From VAZQ01 sp963744275 (GTDB lineage: Bacteria > Pseudomonadota > Alphaproteobacteria > Rhizobiales > Xanthobacteraceae), in assembly GCA_963744275.1 (NCBI GenBank), contig CAVUSX010000012.1, positions 62,001 to 126,000 of the forward strand: 64,000 bases of DNA, written 5' to 3'. Below are positions 7,967 to 17,216 of the stretch, piece after piece; within the stretch, counting starts at the first letter, position 1, and each line of letters starts with the position of its first letter. Both the position numbers and the translations under genes were made by a program. The notes under the pieces are model-generated. The model was not told the origin of the DNA and searched no databases. It saw nothing but the letters and a program-made list of their open reading frames with translations.

Positions 7967-8633
7967 ATGACACGCGATACGCTTCTTTCCGTCCTGCCGT
8001 CTGAGCTCTCGGCCCGGCTGATCGGCCAAGCCAGCACCGTTACGCTCGCTGCAAATCAGACGCTTTTTGCCGCCGGCGATGCCTGCGATGGTTGCTACCA
8101 TGTGATCGAGGGCCTCCTGAAGGTGGTGATGGTCCTGCCGTCGCGGCGGGAGCGCATCTTGGCGATCCTCGGACCCGGAGGGTTCGCGGGCGAGCCTCTC
8201 GTTGATGGACGGGGCGCCACGGTCGGCCTCGGTGGTCGCCATTCGGGCGTCGAAGCTCTACTTCATCACCTGCGCGGCGTTCGACGAGCTCGGGCGGACA
8301 AATCCCGAGCTTTATCGCTACACCGCGAATTTGCTGGCGCGGCGACTGCGCGACAACAGCGTCAATTTGGCGATGAGCTCTCCCTCGGTGAAGTCGGCGC
8401 CGCGCGGGCGCTGCTGGGCCTGGCGGACGCGTTCGGCAAGGACGTCGGCGCGGGCCGCATCCTCATCCGCCACCGGGTCAGCCAGCGTGATCTCGCGGCC
8501 ATGGCCGGCATCGCGCGGGAGAAGTCTCAGCCGAATTCTGCAGGATTGGATGCGCGGAGCGTTGGTGAGCCGGCTCGCCGGCTATTACTGCATCGAGAAC
8601 AAGACGGCCCTGGAGCGCGAGGCGGACGTTTGA
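7967..8633 (+). pseudogene. Crp/Fnr-family transcription regulator, three frameshifts
   Basis: The protein can be followed only by changing frame three times (near 8205, 8380 and 8525). Pieces in order are MTRDTLLSVLPSELSARLIG, the cyclic-nucleotide-binding fold GDACDGCYHVIEGLLKVVM and ILGPGGFAGE, KLYFITCAAFDEL, then the winged-helix part HRVSQRDLAAMAGIARE and LSRILQDWMRGALVSRLAGY. The order is complete for a Crp-type regulator of about 220 residues. The three indels and the decayed cyclase gene next to it suggest a dead locus, although errors could contribute. Confidence 0.8.
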
Positions 8634-8639
8634 TCCGGC

Positions 8640-8678
8640 GCATTTTCAGGAAAATGCCTGCCCCTGCGGAGGCAGGGG
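8640..8678 (+). terminator. two adjacent small hairpins after the Crp pseudogene
   Basis: A perfect 8-bp stem (GCATTTTC / GAAAATGC) is followed at once by a 7-bp stem (CCCCTGC / GCAGGGG). They stand 6 bp after the regulator's stop codon. There is no long T run, so termination is inferred from position only. Confidence 0.4.
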
Positions 8679-8757
8679 TGAAGACGGTATTCTGTTCGCG
8701 AGACGCGATTTCGTCCGCGAACGCGCGTCCGCAAACGCCACAATGCAAAAATGCCGT

Positions 8758-9882
8758 CATGAAGCGTAGGATTTCGGCGATACTGGCCGCCGATATCGTC
8801 GGGTACAGCAAGCTCGTGGCCGAGGACGAGGAGGAGACGGTCGGTCGACTGGCCGTTTACCGGAAGGTCTTCGATGAATAGACGGTCCGGCAAGGCGGCC
8901 GCGTCGTTAATATGGTGGGCGACGCCATTCTGTCGGAGTTCCCGAGCTCGGTCGATGCGGTGCGCTGCGCGATCCACGCGCAAGAGAGCTTGAGGACCGC
9001 CAAATCGGCCTACGCGTCGACCCGGCGGATGAACTTCCGCATCGGGATCGCGGTCGGCGACGTCATCGACCGGGACGGTCTAAGATTTTGGTGAGGGGTG
9101 AACATCGCGGCCCGGTTTGGAAGGCCTGTGTAGACGGGTGGCCTATGCGTATCGCGAACCGTCTACGAGCATGTAGTGAACGAGCTGTCGTGCAGTTCGA
9201 TGACATGGGCGAGCAGCATCTGAAGAATATTCCAAATCCGGTTCATGCCTACATGATGGCGCCGGACCGCGCAGCGACGATGGCGCCGACCACGGATCAC
9301 CACCAGCTGCCGCTTTGCCGCCAAGAAGTCGTTCGCGGCCGAGAAGCCGATTGATGCTCGGGACGGCGATCGCGGTCGCCATAGCGGCCGGGCTGCTGGT
9401 GACCGCATGGCAACTCTACCCGCCTTTGCAAGGCTCGTAGGACGTCACCCGTGGTCTCGACCAGGCCAAGGTGCGGGCGCTCGCCGCCAATCAGGGCATA
9501 GTCCTGCCGCCGGCTTTCAAGGTGCTGTCGCCGGGTTCAACCGTACCGGCCGATGTCGCCGCCTATCTGGGTGCCTGGGGGGGTGACAAGCGATGGGACG
9601 CGGATGGTCGGCAAGCGATCCTGATCGTGGAGACGGTGGATGCCGCGGGCGTTGCGCTCGGCATCATGCGGCAGGGGCCGCCGCCCAACCAGAAATGCCG
9701 TCAACCGCAATTCAACTCGGGTGGCCTTCGTCGGGACCATCACGGACCTGGGCCTGGGATTTGCGTGGGGCGCCGCCAAATACACCTTCAAGCTCATGCC
9801 GGACGGCTCCCTGGCGGGAACATGGCAGCCCGGCAACCCGGGCCGGCTCGATCTTACGATCACGCTTTCGAGGATCGAGTAG
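8758..9882 (+). pseudogene. class III adenylate/guanylate cyclase, decayed
   Basis: The N-terminus MKRRISAILAADIVGYSKLV is the typical start of rhizobial class III cyclases. An in-frame TAG follows codon 41 (8879-8881). The catalytic core continues after it (MVGDAILSEFPSSVDAVRCA, FRIGIAVGDVID), then breaks again before VNIAARF. Further downstream are IPNPVHAYMMAP, a membrane segment (AIAVAIAAGLLVTAWQLY) and a C-terminal domain split over two frames ending TWQPGNPGRLDLTITLSRIE. Several stops and indels make this a genuine pseudogene rather than a single sequencing error. It lies just after a broken Crp-type gene. Confidence 0.85.
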
Positions 9883-9904
9883 ATAGCCGAGCACAACCCG
9901 CCCC

Positions 9905-10621
9905 TCATGCCACCGCGGGGCGCGCCGGCTCCGGCAGGGCCAGGCGATAGCCGATGCCGAGCTCGGTCATCAGGATGTGGGGCTGGGTCGGGTCGGACTC
10001 GATCTTCTGGCGCAGCTTGCGCACGAAGATGCGCAGATAGTGGGTGTCATGGATATGCGGCGAGCCCCAGATTTCCTTGAGCAGGAACTGATGGGTCACC
10101 ACGTTGCCGGCGTGCTGCGCCAGGATCTGCAGCAGGCGGTATTCCTTCGGGGTCAGGATCACGCGCTCGCCGTTGATGGTGACGAAGCGGGCGGCGAGAT
10201 CGATCGAGAGCGGCCCGGCCCGCACCACCGGCTCGCCCGAGGTCGCCCGCACCTGCCGGCGCATGGCGGCGTGCGCCCGCGCCAGGAGCTCCGCCATGCC
10301 GAACGGCTTGACCACATAGTCGTCGGCGCCGCTTTCCAGCAGCCGCACCTTCTCGGCCTCGTTGGAGCGCACCGAGAGCACGATCAAGGGCACGTTCGAC
10401 CAGGCGCGCAGCCGCTCGAGCACGTCGGCGCCGTCCATGTCGGGCAGCCCCAGATCCAGGATCACCAGATCGGGCGGCGTGAGCGTGACCGCCCGCATCG
10501 CATCGGTGCCGGTCTCGGCCTCCTGCACCACGAAGCCGTCCAGCTCCAGCCCGGCGCGCAGGAAGCGGCGGATTTGGATTTCATCGTCAATGACGAGGAC
10601 GACGGGCGCGGGTTCAGTCAT
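9905..10621 (-). CDS. kdpE: OmpR/KdpE-type response regulator
   Basis: A 238-residue response regulator. The receiver domain has the acidic pair in VLVIDDEIQIRRFL, the phosphoacceptor aspartate in VILDLGLPDMDG, and the lysine in DDYVVKPFGMAELLAR. The C-terminal winged helix includes LTPKEYRLLQILAQHAGNVV and THYLRIFVRKLRQKIE, the KdpE signature. The start overlaps the end of the upstream kinase gene by 8 bp, so the two are translationally coupled. No kdpFABC potassium pump genes are in the window, so its regulon is unknown. Confidence 0.9.
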   Translation of the reverse strand: MTEPAPVVLVIDDEIQIRRFLRAGLELDGFVVQEAETGTDAMRAVTLTPPDLVILDLGLPDMDGADVLERLRAWSNVPLIVLSVRSNEAEKVRLLESGADDYVVKPFGMAELLARAHAAMRRQVRATSGEPVVRAGPLSIDLAARFVTINGERVILTPKEYRLLQILAQHAGNVVTHQFLLKEIWGSPHIHDTHYLRIFVRKLRQKIESDPTQPHILMTELGIGYRLALPEPARPAVA

Positions 10622-12125
10622 CGGGATCGGTCTCCTGTTGAGGCGAATTGGGGGCCACCGGCAGCTTGATGGCGATCATGGTTCCGAGATTGGGGCCGGC
10701 GCTGTCGGCCTCGAGCCGGCCGCCATTGGCGCTGACGAAGGCCTTGGCGATCCACAGGCCGAGCCCCGAGCCGGAGATGGTGGCGGCGTGGCGCGGGCCG
10801 CGGAAGAAGCGGTCGCCGAGCTGCGTGCTTTCCTCCTCGGTGAGGCCGAGGCCGGTATCGCGCACCGACAGCACCAGGCCGTGGCCGTTGCGCTTGGCCG
10901 CCACCGTGATGGTGGAGCCGGCGGGGGAATATTTCGCGGCATTGTCGACGACCTGCGCGAAGGCCTGCTCGATCAGCACCGGATCTACGTAGATGAACGG
11001 CAGATTCGAATCCACGTCGAGCGACACGGTGTGGCCCAAGAGCCGCCTTCGGCGCCGCTCCAGCGCCGAGTTGACGATGTCGGACGGCTCGATCCACTCC
11101 ATGCGCGGCTTGATCTGCTCGCGGCTGATGCGGGTGGCGTCCAGGAGGTTCTGAATGTCGTTGTTCAGCCGTTCCGCCTCGTCGCGCACCACGCTGGCGA
11201 GCGAGTTCAGGCGCTCGTCGTTGGCGACCGCGGGCGATTGGCTCAGCACCGTGGCGGCGCCCAGGATCGAGGCGAGCGGCGTGCGCAATTCGTGGCTGAC
11301 CGAGCCGATCAGGGCTTCGCGCAAGAGCTCGGTCTCCGAGCGCATCTTGGCCTGGTCGAGCGCGTGCGCCACGTCCAGGCGCTCGAGCGTGTCGGAGGCG
11401 TCGGCCAGCATGTCGTTGACGCGCTGGTGCAGGTCGGCGGCCTCGTCGGCCGGCACCCGCCCGAGATCGATGGCGATCACCCCGAAATCGGGCGTCTTCT
11501 GCGAGACCCGGCGCACGTGCCAGACATTGCCGGTATCGTCGGTCACGTTGGCTTCGATCGAATGGCCGCGCTGCACATCCGCGATGGCGGAGCGGACCGC
11601 GGCCGGAACCGCGGTGTCGCCCGGCTTGTTGTCGCTGGTGTCAGGGGAGCCCGCCCCGAACAGCACCACCTTGCGCTGGGCATGGGTGGTGAGGTGATCC
11701 TCGATCGCGCGGTAGATCTCGGCCGCGGAGGGCGCGGCCGCCAGGCGGCGGGAAAAGGCGTAGAGGTCGGTCATCTCCTTTTCGCGCTTGCGGGCGAGCT
11801 CGGTCTGCTGCTTCATCGAGTTCGCCACGTGGCTCGCCACCAGCGCCACGATCAGGAACAAGGCGAGATCGAGCCACTCGGAGCGCTGCGAAGCCGGGGT
11901 GTAAAAAAGAAACCCGGAGCCGAGCACGCCGGTCACCGCCGCCACGATGGCGGGCCACAAGCCGAACCGCCAGCCGGACACCAGCACCGCCAAAAGGTAG
12001 ATGACGGACCCCCGGCGGATGCCGAGAAAATACACCAGCCCATCGGCGACCAGGGTCGTGCCCGCAACCAGCAGCACCGCCAGAGCGATTCCGCGCGCTT
12101 CGCGCTTTATGGTCTCGATGCGCAT
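10614..12125 (-). CDS. KdpD-like sensor histidine kinase lacking the N-terminal KdpD/USP domains
   Basis: A 503-residue kinase from MRIETIKREARG at 12125. It has the DUF4118-type four-helix membrane unit (LVAGTTLVADGLVYFLGIRR to LFLIVALVASHVANSM), a GAF-like linker, the H box GSVSHELRTPLASILGA, the N box VVDNAAKYSP, and G boxes RDTGLGL and GSGLGLWIAKAF. Full KdpD proteins are near 900 residues and carry an N-terminal cytoplasmic KdpD/USP region, which is absent here. It is coupled to the response regulator downstream. The frame stays open upstream to 12245, but the start at 12125 gives the family-like N-terminus. Confidence 0.88.
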   Translation of the reverse strand: MRIETIKREARGIALAVLLVAGTTLVADGLVYFLGIRRGSVIYLLAVLVSGWRFGLWPAIVAAVTGVLGSGFLFYTPASQRSEWLDLALFLIVALVASHVANSMKQQTELARKREKEMTDLYAFSRRLAAAPSAAEIYRAIEDHLTTHAQRKVVLFGAGSPDTSDNKPGDTAVPAAVRSAIADVQRGHSIEANVTDDTGNVWHVRRVSQKTPDFGVIAIDLGRVPADEAADLHQRVNDMLADASDTLERLDVAHALDQAKMRSETELLREALIGSVSHELRTPLASILGAATVLSQSPAVANDERLNSLASVVRDEAERLNNDIQNLLDATRISREQIKPRMEWIEPSDIVNSALERRRRRLLGHTVSLDVDSNLPFIYVDPVLIEQAFAQVVDNAAKYSPAGSTITVAAKRNGHGLVLSVRDTGLGLTEEESTQLGDRFFRGPRHAATISGSGLGLWIAKAFVSANGGRLEADSAGPNLGTMIAIKLPVAPNSPQQETDPDD

Positions 12126-12400
12126 GATCGAACGTACGGACCCTCCCCACACCCTGGCCGCGGGTGATGGGGGATAACTGGGAATGACTGCGGCCGGCAG
12201 CAATATTCGTTTCGGCAGAATATACGGCCAATTCGCCCGGGTCATCCCTTAGGCGGGCCCATTGCCGGGAAAGTGAGAACCCCCTTAACGGGGCTCCGAC
12301 CCGGTTTTGCCCCGATTCGGAGGCCATTCGGGCGCGGCGCCGCGGGACCTCGGAGGTGCGGGCCGGGCGTAAACGGAACCGTAAATCCGCCGCTTGCCTA

Positions 12401-12464
12401 CCGTGGGGGCGCGGGTTTGTCGCCTCGGCGGCGGGGATTAAATGCGACAACCCGGCCCCCACGG
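12401..12464. other. 64-nt strong stem-loop in the kinase/tRNA spacer
   Basis: Bases 12401-12423 pair with 12444-12464 to give 21 base pairs broken only by two single-base bulges (at 12411 and 12418), around a 20-nt loop. The stem arm begins CCGTGGGGGC and the loop contains GGCGGCGGGGATTAAAT. It lies in the 482-bp gap between the kinase start and tRNA-Ser. No copy was noticed elsewhere in the window. Function unknown: it could be a structured RNA, a regulator site or a single-copy palindrome. Confidence 0.6.
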
Positions 12465-12607
12465 GCGAATCGGACGCCCCCCTCGGGGTCGAGAGCGGCT
12501 CGCCGGCGGCAGGCTGGCCTTCGCTTCCCTTCCGGTCTTCTCGCCGCGTCGATTTTTCTGCCGCCGGCGGATTCCACTTTTCCGCAAGATGCTCTAAATA
12601 CGCCCCC

Positions 12608-12697
12608 GGAGAGGTGGCAGAGTGGTCGATCGCACCGCACTCGAAATGCGGCATACGGGCAACCGTATCGGGGGTTCAAATCCCTCCCTCTCCGCCA
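12608..12697 (+). tRNA. tRNA-Ser (anticodon CGA)
   Basis: A 90-nt gene with acceptor arms GGAGAGG / CCTCTCC, encoded CCA, a long variable arm (TACGGGCAACCGTA) and T-loop GGTTCAAATCC. The anticodon loop reads CTCGAAA, giving CGA, which decodes UCG serine codons. The long variable arm confirms a class II serine tRNA. Confidence 0.95.
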
Positions 12698-12833
12698 CTC
12701 TAGCTCGCTTTGCGTGTGCCGGTGCGCGGCGCGGCCTGCCCAAATCTCCGGGAGGCGGCCGGCTGAGTCTTTTCCTGTTTGCTCGATCGGTGAGAAAAGT
12801 TAATCCGTCGAAGCGGTGGGGCGCGAAGAGCCT

Positions 12834-12921
12834 GTAGCCTGGATGGAGCGAAGCGCAATCCGGGAGCGCGCTCTCTGCGGCTCGGCCGGCCCCGCATTGG
12901 GCTACGCTCCACGCGGGCTAC
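12834..12921. repeat. diverged copy of repeat family B
   Basis: It begins GTAGCCTGGATGGAGCGAAG and ends CTCCACGCGGGCTAC, matching the arms of the palindrome at 3909-3992 with a different, longer centre. It lies between tRNA-Ser and the VOC-protein gene. Confidence 0.75.
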
Positions 12922-12997
12922 GAAGCTTCAGGCGAAAGCCCCGCCGTTCATTTGGACGGCGGGGCATCCATCGTGCCGAGCATCTGGTCGGTTCGTG

Positions 12998-13771
12998 CTA
13001 CGCCCGCCTGCCGAGCAGCGCGAACATGGCGCCTTGCGGATCGAGCGCCTGCGCGATCCAGGCGCCGCCCGGAACCTCCATGGGTCCATTGACGATCTGG
13101 CCGCCGCCGGTCTTGACGCGCTCGATCGCGGCGTCGATGTCGCCGACGTTGAAGTAGTAGGTCCAGCACGGCATGGGCATCTGCGCCGGCTTGTTCATCA
13201 TGCCGCCGATGGCGGCGTCGCCATGGGCGAACAGCTGGTAGGTTCCCATGCCGCCCATGTCCATGGCTTGGTCCTTTCGCCAGCCGAACAGCTCCGCGTA
13301 GAACGCAAAGGCCTTTTCCCAGTCGAGCGCGTAAAGCTCGTTCCAGCCGACCCGGCCGGGCGTTCCCATGGGGGCCGCATCGCTCGGCATCGGGCTCGCG
13401 AACTTGAACAAAGCGATCATCGCGCGCTGCGGGTCCCCGATGATCGAGAAGCGGCCGACTTGGGGAATGTCCGCGGGCGGGCGGTACACCATGCCGCCGA
13501 GCTTTTTCGCCTTGTCGGTCGCCGCGTCGACGTCGTCGACGCCCACATAGCCGACCCACATGGGCCGCGCCCCCTGTGCCTTGGCCTCCTCCGGGACCTG
13601 CATCAATCCGCAGACGGGAGTCTCGCCGGCCTTGAACATCCAGTAATCCATGCCGGGAACCGGCGAGGCCTGCGCGGTCCAACCGACCACATCGCCGTAA
13701 AAGGTCCGGGCGGCGGCCGGGTCGGAGGTCATCAATTCGTGCCAGACGAAGGAACCGTGGGATGTTGACAT
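12998..13771 (-). CDS. VOC-superfamily protein with two glyoxalase-like domains
   Basis: A 257-residue protein starting MSTSHGSFVWHELMTSDPAA. It has two similar halves: WHELMTSDPAAARTFYGDVVGW and later GWNELYALDWEKAFAFYAELFGW. Each is the start of a vicinal-oxygen-chelate repeat whose histidine and glutamate residues usually bind a metal. The family includes PhnB-like and antibiotic- or hydroxylase-related proteins, and the substrate cannot be read from the sequence. The ATG at 13771 has GGAGC upstream. It is transcribed divergently from the oxidoreductase gene. Confidence 0.85.
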   Translation of the reverse strand: MSTSHGSFVWHELMTSDPAAARTFYGDVVGWTAQASPVPGMDYWMFKAGETPVCGLMQVPEEAKAQGARPMWVGYVGVDDVDAATDKAKKLGGMVYRPPADIPQVGRFSIIGDPQRAMIALFKFASPMPSDAAPMGTPGRVGWNELYALDWEKAFAFYAELFGWRKDQAMDMGGMGTYQLFAHGDAAIGGMMNKPAQMPMPCWTYYFNVGDIDAAIERVKTGGGQIVNGPMEVPGGAWIAQALDPQGAMFALLGRRA

Positions 13772-13928
13772 GTGCGCTCCATGTTTCTGCGCCGCTCGGG
13801 CTCGCGGGTTTTGGAACTCTTGGCGAATACAAACGACAGCAATCGGGCGGCGGCTTATGATCGTCAAGGCTGTCCCACCGCGGTGGTCCGTGGCTACCCT
13901 TCCGGCGCCCCCAGGTGAGCAAGGCCGC

Positions 13929-15131
13929 ATGACGACAGCAAGACATATGACGCCGGCTGGTTCCGGTTTCGACGTCATCATCGTGGGGGCCGGCGCGGCC
14001 GGACTGATGTGCGCCCTGACGGCCGGCCAGCGCGGCCGCAAGGTCCTGCTCATCGATCACGCGGACCGGGTCGGCGCCAAGATCCTGATCTCGGGCGGAG
14101 GCCGCTGCAACTTCACCAATCTGCACAGCGCGCCCGAGCGCTTCCTGTCCGGCAACCCGGACTTCTGCCGCTCGGCGCTGCGCCGCTACACACAGGCGGA
14201 TTTCATCGCGCTGGTCGAGCGCCACCGCATTTCCTATTACGAGAAGACGCTCGGCCAGTTGTTCTGCACCGGCTCCGCGCGCGCCATCGTGGCCATGCTG
14301 CTGGCGGAATGCGCGCAGGGCGGCGTCGACGTCAGAGTGGGCCATAGGGTCAAGGATATTTCCCGCTCCGACGGCTTCCGCCTGGAGACCGACCAAGGAT
14401 GCTTCACGGCCCCGGCGCTGGTGCTGGCGACCGGCGGCCTGTCGATCCCGAAAATGGGGGCGACCGGTTTCGCCCATGAGGTGGCGCGCCGCTTCGGCCT
14501 GCGGGTCACGCAACCGCTGCCCGCCCTGGTGCCGCTCAAGGCCACGCCTGAGACGCTCGGGTTCGATCAGATGCTGGCCGGCGTCTCGCTGGAGGCGATC
14601 GTGTCCTGCGCCGGGCAGAGCTTCCGCGAGAACATTCTGTTCACCCATCATGGTATCTCGGGTCCGGCCATTCTGCAGATTTCCTCCTATTGGCGGCAGG
14701 GAAATGCGATCCGGCTCGACCTGGTGCCGGATCTGGCGCCGGGCTTTCTGCAGGAGCGCAAGCAGGCGCGTCCGCGCGCCGAGGCCAAGACCGTGCTCGC
14801 CGAAATCCTGCCCACCCGCTTGGCACAGGCGCTGGCGCAAACCGGCCTGCCGGCCGGACCGCTGGCGAATATTCCCGACCGCACGCTGGCGGCGTTTGCG
14901 GTGCGCCTCAAGGACTGGGAGGTGCAGCCGACCGGCTCGGAGGGATGGCCCAAGGCGGAGGTGACGCTCGGGGGCATCGATACCCGGGACCTGTCCTCCA
15001 AGACCATGGCGGCCCTCGCGGTCCCGGGCCTCTACGCGATCGGCGAAGCGCTCGACGTCACCGGCTGGCTCGGCGGCTACAATTTTCAATGGGCATGGTC
15101 GAGCGGCTGGTGCGCCGGGCAGGCGGTTTGA
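13929..15131 (+). CDS. FAD-dependent oxidoreductase, HI0933/YhiN family
   Basis: A 400-residue flavoprotein. The N-terminal dinucleotide fold VIIVGAGAAGLMCALTAGQRG is followed by the family signature GAKILISGGGRCNFTN and the middle motif GLSIPKMGATGFAHEVARRFG. The C-terminal FAD motif ALDVTGWLGGYNFQWAWSSGW is typical of the family (also annotated BaiN). Its substrate is unknown in most members. The start at 13929 is supported by AAGG upstream; a second ATG lies six codons later. Confidence 0.9.
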   Translation: MTTARHMTPAGSGFDVIIVGAGAAGLMCALTAGQRGRKVLLIDHADRVGAKILISGGGRCNFTNLHSAPERFLSGNPDFCRSALRRYTQADFIALVERHRISYYEKTLGQLFCTGSARAIVAMLLAECAQGGVDVRVGHRVKDISRSDGFRLETDQGCFTAPALVLATGGLSIPKMGATGFAHEVARRFGLRVTQPLPALVPLKATPETLGFDQMLAGVSLEAIVSCAGQSFRENILFTHHGISGPAILQISSYWRQGNAIRLDLVPDLAPGFLQERKQARPRAEAKTVLAEILPTRLAQALAQTGLPAGPLANIPDRTLAAFAVRLKDWEVQPTGSEGWPKAEVTLGGIDTRDLSSKTMAALAVPGLYAIGEALDVTGWLGGYNFQWAWSSGWCAGQAV

Positions 15132-15225
15132 TTGATAGCTGAGCCGCGCGAATTGTCAGGAGGGCGCCGCGTTTCACTCCCTGGCCCCGCGTGCGGGGAG
15201 AGGTGCGTCGGGTGCCGTGCTTTCC

Positions 15226-16105
15226 CTACTTGAAATTCCGCAGATCGGGCGGTGGCTGGTCCTTGCGGGTGGGCATCAGCACGCCGTCATAGGTGACGTA
15301 ATAGTCCTCGGCGCCGATCTTCACCTGCGGCTCGACCTCGCCGCAGATGGTCTCGAGCCAGACCGGATGGCGCTCGCGCCGGTAGGTGCGCCGCACGCTC
15401 CAGGGGCGGGTCAGGGCGTCGTCCTGCACCGTGATGTCGTCGTAGAGGATGTCGGGTTTGGCCTGAATCGAGATGCATGTGCTCATCGACGATCGTGCGA
15501 TTGTCGGCATGCAAGGCGGCGCCGTTGCCGTCGAAGGTGCGCGGCCCGCGCAAGCCCCGGGTCTCGACCACCAGCGTGTCGGCATGGCCATGGCCGTCGT
15601 CGCCTTCCCAGCGGCCGATCGAATAGCCCGAGAAGGTCGGCGTGAGCGTGGCCGGCCAATCGCGGCCGTCGGTATAGATGCGGCGCAGCTGGCGCATCGG
15701 CTCGCCGAACATCAGATAGGTGGTGTCGGCTGTGACGACGAACTCCATGCCGAGCCCATAATTGATCATCATGCGCGGCATGCCGGGCGGGATGCAGCGG
15801 GCCATCGGATCGTTGCCCTGGCCGCCGTTGGCCTGGGCGGCCGCGGTCTCCTCCAACATCGCCTGATAGTCGGGGGTGAGCGGGGCGCCTTGGCGCAGGC
15901 CGGGCGGCTTGCTCGGATCGAAGCTGCCGGAGCCGGTGCGGATCCATTGGCCCTTCCAGTCGGGCAGCCGCGAGGCGTCTTGCGCCCGCGCAGCCTCCTG
16001 CGCCTGCGCAGCCTCCTGCGCCAGGGCCGCAACCGCCGGCAGGCCGAGCGCGAGCAGCACGATCACTGCGACGGCAAGATGAGGTTTTTTGTGCTGGGAT
16101 TTCAT
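15226..16105 (-). pseudogene. secreted hypothetical protein, one-base frameshift
   Basis: The frame from 16105 gives a signal peptide (HLAVAVIVLLALGLPAVAALA) and a mature part with PGMPRMMINYGLGMEFVVT, SIGRWEGDDGHGHADTLVVE and ALHADNRTIVDEHMHLD. One extra T near 15463 then shifts the frame, and the conserved end ILYDDITVQDDALTRPWSV to PTRKDQPPPDLRNFK is in the next frame. The corrected product is about 292 residues. Proteins of this kind are common as uncharacterised secreted proteins in soil bacteria. It is followed by a Bug receptor gene on the opposite side of the same strand. Confidence 0.7.
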
Positions 16106-16130
16106 GCGGCGATGCGAGCCTCTCCGGCGT

Positions 16131-17216
16131 CTACTTGGTGTTGGCCGCGATCTTCTCCAGAACCGGCAGCCAAGTCTGCTGCTCCTTCTGGACGAACGCC
16201 AGCGCCTCGGTGGCCGACATGGCGCGCGAATAGCTGCCGATCTTGGCGAGCCGCGCCTTGAAGTCCGCATCGGTTACGGCCTTGGCCAGATCGGTGCCGA
16301 CCTTGGCGAGAATTGGCGCTGGCGTGCCGAGGGGCGCCACCAGGACCTGCCAGCCGGTCGCCGCAAAGCCCGGGAGGGTTTCCGCCACGGTCGGCAGATC
16401 GGGAAACTCCGGCAGGCGTTGCGGGGAAGCGACCGCGATCAGCTTGACCGAGCCGGCATTGACGGAGCCCGCGATGCCCGAATAGCCCTCGATGATCATG
16501 GAGACGCGGCCGGTCGACACGTCGCCGAGCGCCGGCGCCGGGCCGGCCGTGTAGGGAACCGACAGCAGCTTGATGTCGGCCCTCTGCTGCAGCAATTCGC
16601 CGGTCAGATGCGTGAGCCGGCCGATGCCGGTCACCGCGATGGAAACCTTGCCCGGCTCCTTCTTGGCGAGCGCGATCAGCTGCGGCAGCGTCGAGACGCC
16701 GAGGGCGGGATTGACCGCGACGAACATCGGATTCTCGGCCGTGAAGCCGATCGGCAGGAAATCGCGCGGCAGCCGCACCGGCAGATTGGGCGCCACGCTC
16801 AAGAGCGCCACGAAGGTCGACAGCGCCGGCATGAACAGCGTGTAGCCGTCGGGAGCGGCCTCGGCGGCGGAGCGGGTCGCGATGCTGCCGTTGGCGCCCG
16901 GACGATTGACCACCACGACCTGCTGTCCCCAGATCTTGCCGAGCCCCTCGGCGACGAAGCGCGCATCGACGTCCGGCGTGGAGCCGGCGGCGGCGTCGGA
17001 GATGACCGTCACCGGCCGGTCCGGATAATTGCCGGCCTGCGCATGCACCGCGGAGGCCGCCGGCAAGGCCAGGAGCCAGAGGACCGGGAGCAATAAAGCC
17101 GCCCGCGATGAGATCCGGTGCATCATCAGGTGCATCGTCAGGCGCATCGTCAGACGCATCAGGTGCATCAGGTGCAAGAGGCCGGCCAACGGCAACCGAA
17201 ATCGACATTTCTGCAT
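16131..17216 (-). CDS. Bug/TctC-type tripartite tricarboxylate transporter receptor
   Basis: A 361-residue periplasmic receptor. The core begins NYPDRPVTVISDAAAGSTPDVDARFVAEGL and continues with VVVVNRPGANGSIATRSAAEA, DGYTLFMPAL and PDLPTVAETLPGFAATGW, all standard Bug motifs. Bug proteins bind small carboxylates for TctAB-type permeases, but no tctA/tctB is in the window. The start at 17216 follows GGGAGAA. The signal peptide (ALLLPVLWLLALPAASAVHA) is preceded by a 34-residue extension encoded partly by short tandem DNA repeats. Confidence 0.9.
   Translation of the reverse strand: MQKCRFRLPLAGLLHLMHLMRLTMRLTMHLMMHRISSRAALLLPVLWLLALPAASAVHAQAGNYPDRPVTVISDAAAGSTPDVDARFVAEGLGKIWGQQVVVVNRPGANGSIATRSAAEAAPDGYTLFMPALSTFVALLSVAPNLPVRLPRDFLPIGFTAENPMFVAVNPALGVSTLPQLIALAKKEPGKVSIAVTGIGRLTHLTGELLQQRADIKLLSVPYTAGPAPALGDVSTGRVSMIIEGYSGIAGSVNAGSVKLIAVASPQRLPEFPDLPTVAETLPGFAATGWQVLVAPLGTPAPILAKVGTDLAKAVTDADFKARLAKIGSYSRAMSATEALAFVQKEQQTWLPVLEKIAANTK
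17118..17180. repeat. tandem 12-bp then 9-bp repeats in the receptor leader
   Basis: Three 12-bp units (GTGCATCATCAG, GTGCATCGTCAG, GCGCATCGTCAG) are followed by three 9-bp units (ACGCATCAG, GTGCATCAG, GTGCAAGAG). On the coding strand they encode the Met/His/Leu-rich stretch LLHLMHLMRLTMRLTM. Unit lengths are multiples of three, so copy-number change would not shift the frame. Confidence 0.75.

Noticed and set aside
10362..12167. 601-residue plus-strand frame opposite the kinase
   Set aside because: Shadow of the histidine kinase; no domain and no ribosome site.
12356..12703. 115-residue frame running through tRNA-Ser(CGA)
   Set aside because: The EWSIAPHSKCGIR-type sequence is the well-known false translation of serine tRNA genes.
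12948..15089. 713-residue minus-strand frame across the VOC and oxidoreductase genes
   Set aside because: It spans two real genes on different strands and has an Arg/Gly-rich shadow composition.
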